From Euperipatoides rowelli (Eukaryota > Onychophora > Udeonychophora > Euonychophora > Peripatopsidae), in the NCBI GenBank assembly GCA_003024985.2, contig PXIH01S0035065.1: 11,293 nt of DNA; one strand, given 5' to 3'. Below, piece after piece: positions 8,638-11,293 of this stretch. Below the pieces are notes generated by a model. The model made no database searches, was not told the origin of the DNA, and was given only the letters and a program-made list of their open reading frames with translations. The translations under genes and the position numbers were made by a program. Positions within the stretch are counted from its first letter, which is position 1. Each line of letters starts with the position of its first letter.

Positions 8638-9010
8638 TCTATTACAAAAACTACTGACACAAATCCCAGTTGGCTATACAATATCTTAATGGCAGAAGAT
8701 TTTAATACTAATGACATTGGTAAACTAGACCCTAATAGTCACTTTAGGAATTTACATAATTTAACAGATATGATTTCCTTTTATGTGGGGGGAGGGGGGG
8801 CAGGTGATTTTAATACTAATGACATTGGTAAACTAGACCCTAATAGTCACTTTAGGAATTTACATAATTTAACAGATATGATTTCCTTTTATGTGGGGGG
8901 AGGGGGGGGCAGGTGGATCATCTGCTTACAATAATAGCCGAACAGATTAGACTTTGTTTTTGTGGTTGGAAAATTATTTGGCAAATTTTCATATAATTTA
9001 AAACCTTCTA
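8638..9010 (+). pseudogene. LINE endonuclease fragment on the + strand
   Basis: From 8635 the + strand reads SWLYNILMAEDFNTNDIGKLD then LTDMISFY, matching the endonuclease core iiLmGGDFNt...LD......L.D..R in L1/Tx1-type ORF2. After the G-rich tract and a frame shift, NSRTD/ID-FVFVVGKLFGKFSY (about 8932-8990) matches the SRIDy.lvs block. The expected SDH near its end is not preserved. The piece is short, has no reverse transcriptase following it that I can recognise, and is opposite in direction to the surrounding LINE. It therefore came from a separate insertion. A tandem duplication doubles the GDFN segment. Confidence 0.65.
8698..8914 (+). repeat. Exact 108/109-bp tandem duplication within the LINE endonuclease fragment
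   Basis: Unit 1 is 8698-8805 and unit 2 is 8806-8914. Both begin GATTTTAATACTAATGACAT and end in a G-tract and GGCAGGT. The only difference I see is one extra G in the second tract (6G-A-7G against 6G-A-8G). Because unit 1 is 108 bp, a multiple of three, the reading frame carries across the junction, giving a 99-codon open frame that repeats DFNTNDIGKLDPNSHF. GCAG stands just before the GATTTT of both units, so short homology may have guided the duplication. Near-perfect identity points to a recent event, or to an assembly artefact. Confidence 0.95.
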
Positions 9011-9371
9011 TGATCATGTGTTTCTATTGGTAAACTTGGGACTAAAACCCCCCTCTCGTATACCTTACTATATATTGCCTGTATGGTGAAACAAAACCAC
9101 TACTTTTTACATCCCAAATTATCCTTGGATTCAACACTTTTTTCAGATATTTGCATTTTAATTAAAAGAAAATTAATCATAATTTCTATCTTAATAATTT
9201 AGTTTCCTTCAATAGGGCAATATTTATACCTTTATTAGATATAAATTGTAATAAGGATTGTCTTTTTCCAAGGTTATTAATGCCTTGTACAGTAAGAGAT
9301 AAAACTTTAGATTAGAATTTTGATAGGGGGGGGTGGGAGTATATATTGAGCATGAAAATTTAATCATTGCT
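9011..9371. other. Unassigned AT-rich stretch between opposed LINE fragments
   Basis: This holds no supported gene. The + strand may carry a decayed linker of the endonuclease fragment (a GTKTPLSYTLLY-like stretch near 9040-9075), but the match is poor. A G-run of eight lies at 9326-9333, followed by TGGG. The border with the - strand ORF1 tail is at about 9371. Confidence 0.4.
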
Positions 9372-10600
9372 CTATTCCTCCATTCCACTCAAGTCTTCTG
9401 ATGACGTTTCACTATCACCCTCTTCTGATTGATTAACAGGATCAGGAAATATGGGAGTTGGATCTAGAGGTATAATTACAATTGGATGGGAGGGGGGGGG
9501 GAGCTTACACTCCTTAGTTTGTAAACTTGGCCCCTACATCAGTGACTTACAATTTATTTATTTTTTTCCTTTTTAACTTAGGAGGATATTTCCTTTAATT
9601 TATTTTTGTTAATTTTATCAAAAGTCAATAAATGTGTGCTTGTAGAAGCTGGATGTGGGGGATGGAAGGGGGTTGACCAGCACCAGATAACAATGTAGCT
9701 TTATTCTCAACAACATGATAAATGAGATCAACCTGAGTTCTTGACTGAGACATTATTAAAGTGACAGCTGGTTCTTCTCTATTACAGGTGAGGCGACAGA
9801 TGATGATGTTCCCATTAGACCAAGTTGTTTAAGGGCAGACTAGCATCATTAGTATCTAAGCTTTCAACATATTTCTCAACTATTTCATCCTCCTGTATTT
9901 TCTGAAGTATAAATGTCCAATCTCTATTACTGGCTCCCAATCAGGAAGCATATAGTGGTTTAAATTCTGAAGGGGTTTTAGTCCTCTACATAGGGAGCAG
10001 TATCACATAGGGAAGTCAGACAGGAGATGTTAGGCACTTTTACAACAAAAACATATTTGTAGTTTATTTTCTATGTGAAAATAGACCTGTGAAGGTTTAT
10101 AATCCAGTATTGAACAATTATTTTTCATTTTAAAAAGGATAGTTGTTTGACAGGAGGCACAAGGCTTACCACGGAATTTGTAAATTATTTGGAGAGAAGG
10201 CATATATGTCCCCCCCCCTCCCCATTGTTCAAAAATAGTAATTCTATTTTGGTCCTGTTGAGAAAAAAGAAATAAGTAGGTATCTTAGAAATTTGATTAG
10301 AAGCCTTTTGGAATTTGCTGATTCAGAGGGTGATGTAAATTCAATGTAGTAAAATGTTGGATTGCTTAGCTGATATAAGACAGAAACGTTGCTAATTAAG
10401 TTTAGATGTATCAAATGCTTTTAAGGAGATATTAAATTAAAGTTAAAGTTAAAGTTGTCCAATAATTGGGACTCATCATGAACTGGAATTGATTTGTCAA
10501 ATAATGTATTGTTTTTTGTAGTTATATTTGCTTAGCAGCTGAATTAGCTATCTCTTGTTGTTTAAAACCATGCCCAAAGTGCTTGTATTTTCTATCTAGA
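9372..10600 (-). pseudogene. LINE ORF1 remnant with degenerate zinc knuckle and acidic tail
   Basis: ORF1 proteins of L1/Tx1 LINEs bind the element's RNA. From about 10600 down, the - strand shows an N-terminal trace (FKQQEIANSAAKQI), then NPTFYYIEFTSPSES at about 10360-10310, which recalls the beta-strand part of an RNA-binding domain. GKPCASCQTT follows near 10175-10145. CFCCKSA-stop-HLLSDFP at 10053-10009 keeps the spacing CX2CX4HX4C of a CCHC zinc knuckle, with the last Cys changed to Phe and a stop in the second spacer. The last open stretch (9476-9372) is proline- and acid-rich (SEEGDSETSSEDLSGMEE) and ends at a TAG (9374-9372). Frame changes separate these blocks. The assignment to ORF1 is inferred from the knuckle, the acidic tail and the position before ORF2 in the same direction. 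Confidence 0.6.
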
Positions 10601-10812
10601 TTCCGATTTGAACCGAGAAAAAATTGATTTATTCTGACCGTACGAACAAGCATCGATTATGATTCCGAGTTAGAAGATTGTAATTAGAATATTCTAACAT
10701 GTACATATTTTAAATATTGTAAATGAAAAAAAAAAATATTATAGAAATATTCAAGTTGTAATTTTTATTTATAATAATTTAATCCTGATTATTTTCATTT
10801 CCAAATTTGAAG

Positions 10813-10914
10813 GTGTTCGCGAACAGTTAAATCAGATAACAGCTTTCATAGATGGTAGTCAAATCTATGGATCTTCTGAACTTGAAGCTAATAGCTTAAG
10901 AAGTTTTATGAAAG
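10813..10914 (+). CDS. Animal haem peroxidase, internal exon B (calcium-binding loop)
   Basis: This 102-bp exon encodes [20 protein letters not shown] followed by [14 protein letters not shown]. It matches the best-conserved block of the family: myeloperoxidase-type RNQIN.LTSFVDAS.VYGS and peroxidasin-type REQLNQ.T.YIDAS.VYGSS. In myeloperoxidase the calcium site uses Thr, Phe, Asp and Ser of the TSFVDAS loop; here TAFIDGS keeps all four positions. The acceptor is TTTGAAG|GT and the donor G|GTTGGT, a weaker than usual donor; both borders are phase 1. The first codon, completed with the last base of exon A, is Gly. There is no stop and no frame break, and the calcium ligands are kept, so the gene looks functional here. 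Confidence 0.95.
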
Positions 10915-11025
10915 GTTGGTGAATTTTATAATCAAGATTTTAATATGAATGGTTCACATATGAATAAGTTAATGGTAATGTTAAAGTAAATGCCTATTTT
11001 TTAATTATAGTATTTTAAATCCTAG

Positions 11026-11130
11026 GTCAATTGCAGTCTACCCCGTCTAGAGGGCAAAAAGATCTATTGCCACAAAGCTCCCAAAACATTTGTCCAGGAG
11101 AAAAGGGCTCTATAAGATGTTTCCGTGCTG
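11026..11130 (+). CDS. Animal haem peroxidase, internal exon C
   Basis: This 105-bp exon encodes GQLQSTPSRGQKDLLPQSSQ, then NICPGEKGSIRCFRAG. It matches the family stretch G..LLP......C......CF.AGD that comes just before the catalytic arginine (GDTRSSE in myeloperoxidase). The two cysteines fit the conserved disulphide pair here. The acceptor CCTAG|GT lies 111 bp after exon B. An earlier AG at 11009-11010 would bring in an in-frame TAA, so it is not used productively. The donor is G|GTAAAA, again phase 1, and the next codon should complete Gly before the Asp-Thr-Arg block on an exon past the window. Peroxidase activity would need that exon and the proximal histidine beyond it. Confidence 0.92.
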
Positions 11131-11212
11131 GTAAAATCCAGAATTGATTTATATCTTTTTTTTTCTATACCATAAGTGGATATGTGTATTATGCAACTAA
11201 ATAGCTATGTGT

Positions 11213-11223
11213 TTATCTATCTG

Positions 11224-11293
<70 letters not shown>
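11213..11293 (+). repeat. TATC/TCTA tetranucleotide microsatellite
   Basis: A (CTAT)n tract starts at about 11213 and continues to the window edge, with one imperfect unit (CTGT at 11221-11224) and about 17 uninterrupted units after it. It lies 80 bp inside the intron after exon C. Its true length is unknown. Confidence 0.97.

Larger units (their letters stand above)
5200..10600 (-). mobile_element. Degenerate two-ORF LINE in antisense to the peroxidase gene
   Basis: Reading the - strand from high to low coordinates gives LINE parts in the correct order. ORF1 traces come first (about 10600-9372), ending in an acidic tail and stop. ORF2 endonuclease follows (7471-6735), then a linker (about 6730-6300) and reverse transcriptase (about 6290-5500). 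The element is broken by many stops and frame shifts, and at about 8638-9350 by + strand LINE sequence. The 5' limit near 10600 and the 3' limit near 5200 are estimates, because no target duplication or tail was identified. The motif A wording (IDFHK...DFVNLL) resembles that of the LINE at 134-2838, which suggests related families. It lies wholly inside the intron between exons A and B. Confidence 0.75.

Noticed and set aside
8635-8934. A 99-codon open frame with a methionine start and glycine-rich repeats
   Set aside because: It is a LINE endonuclease fragment doubled by a tandem duplication; the glycine stretches come from G-runs. There is no sign that it is a host gene.
1-11293. A CRISPR array, prokaryotic defence system or gene cluster
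   Set aside because: The only regularly repeated sequences are a microsatellite and a two-copy duplication. The coding content is spliced eukaryotic exons and retrotransposon remains.

Overview
This window looks like part of an AT-rich, intron-rich invertebrate animal genome. It carries three exons of an animal haem peroxidase gene (peroxidasin / chorion-peroxidase / myeloperoxidase superfamily) on the + strand. The gene is set among old, heavily mutated transposable elements. The peroxidase sequence and the type of LINE, MITE and SINE debris would suit a lophotrochozoan such as a mollusc, brachiopod or annelid, but nothing here fixes the species. There are no bacterial operons, CRISPR arrays or rRNA genes.

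Layout. 1-133: the end of a hAT-like DNA transposon that runs in from outside the window. 134-2838 (+): a broken ORF2 of an L1/Tx1-type LINE, with linker, reverse transcriptase, C-terminal region and zinc finger. 3114-3537 (+): a second copy of the extreme ORF2 tail, split by a 238-bp MITE (3152-3389) with inverted repeats and a 7-bp target duplication. 3763-3970: a tRNA-like, SINE-like unit with an A-rich tail. 4394-4564: peroxidase exon A. 4565-10812: a 6.2-kb intron made largely of a second LINE on the - strand, with ORF1 remains at about 10600-9372, endonuclease at 7471-6735 and reverse transcriptase at about 6290-5500. A + strand LINE endonuclease fragment at 8638-9010, carrying an exact 108-bp tandem duplication, lies inside it. 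10813-10914 and 11026-11130: peroxidase exons B and C, separated by a 111-bp intron. 11213-11293: a TATC tetranucleotide microsatellite running off the edge.

The three exons join in phase (all phase 1 at both ends) into one uninterrupted protein segment. It covers the cysteine-rich stretch, the calcium-binding loop and the region just before the catalytic arginine. The distal histidine, catalytic arginine and proximal histidine must lie on exons outside the window. None of the LINE reading frames is intact, so the peroxidase is the only functional gene I can support. I found no convincing new biological system. The most useful observations are the nested insertions, the MITE whose removal restores a LINE frame, and two possibly uncatalogued LINE families.
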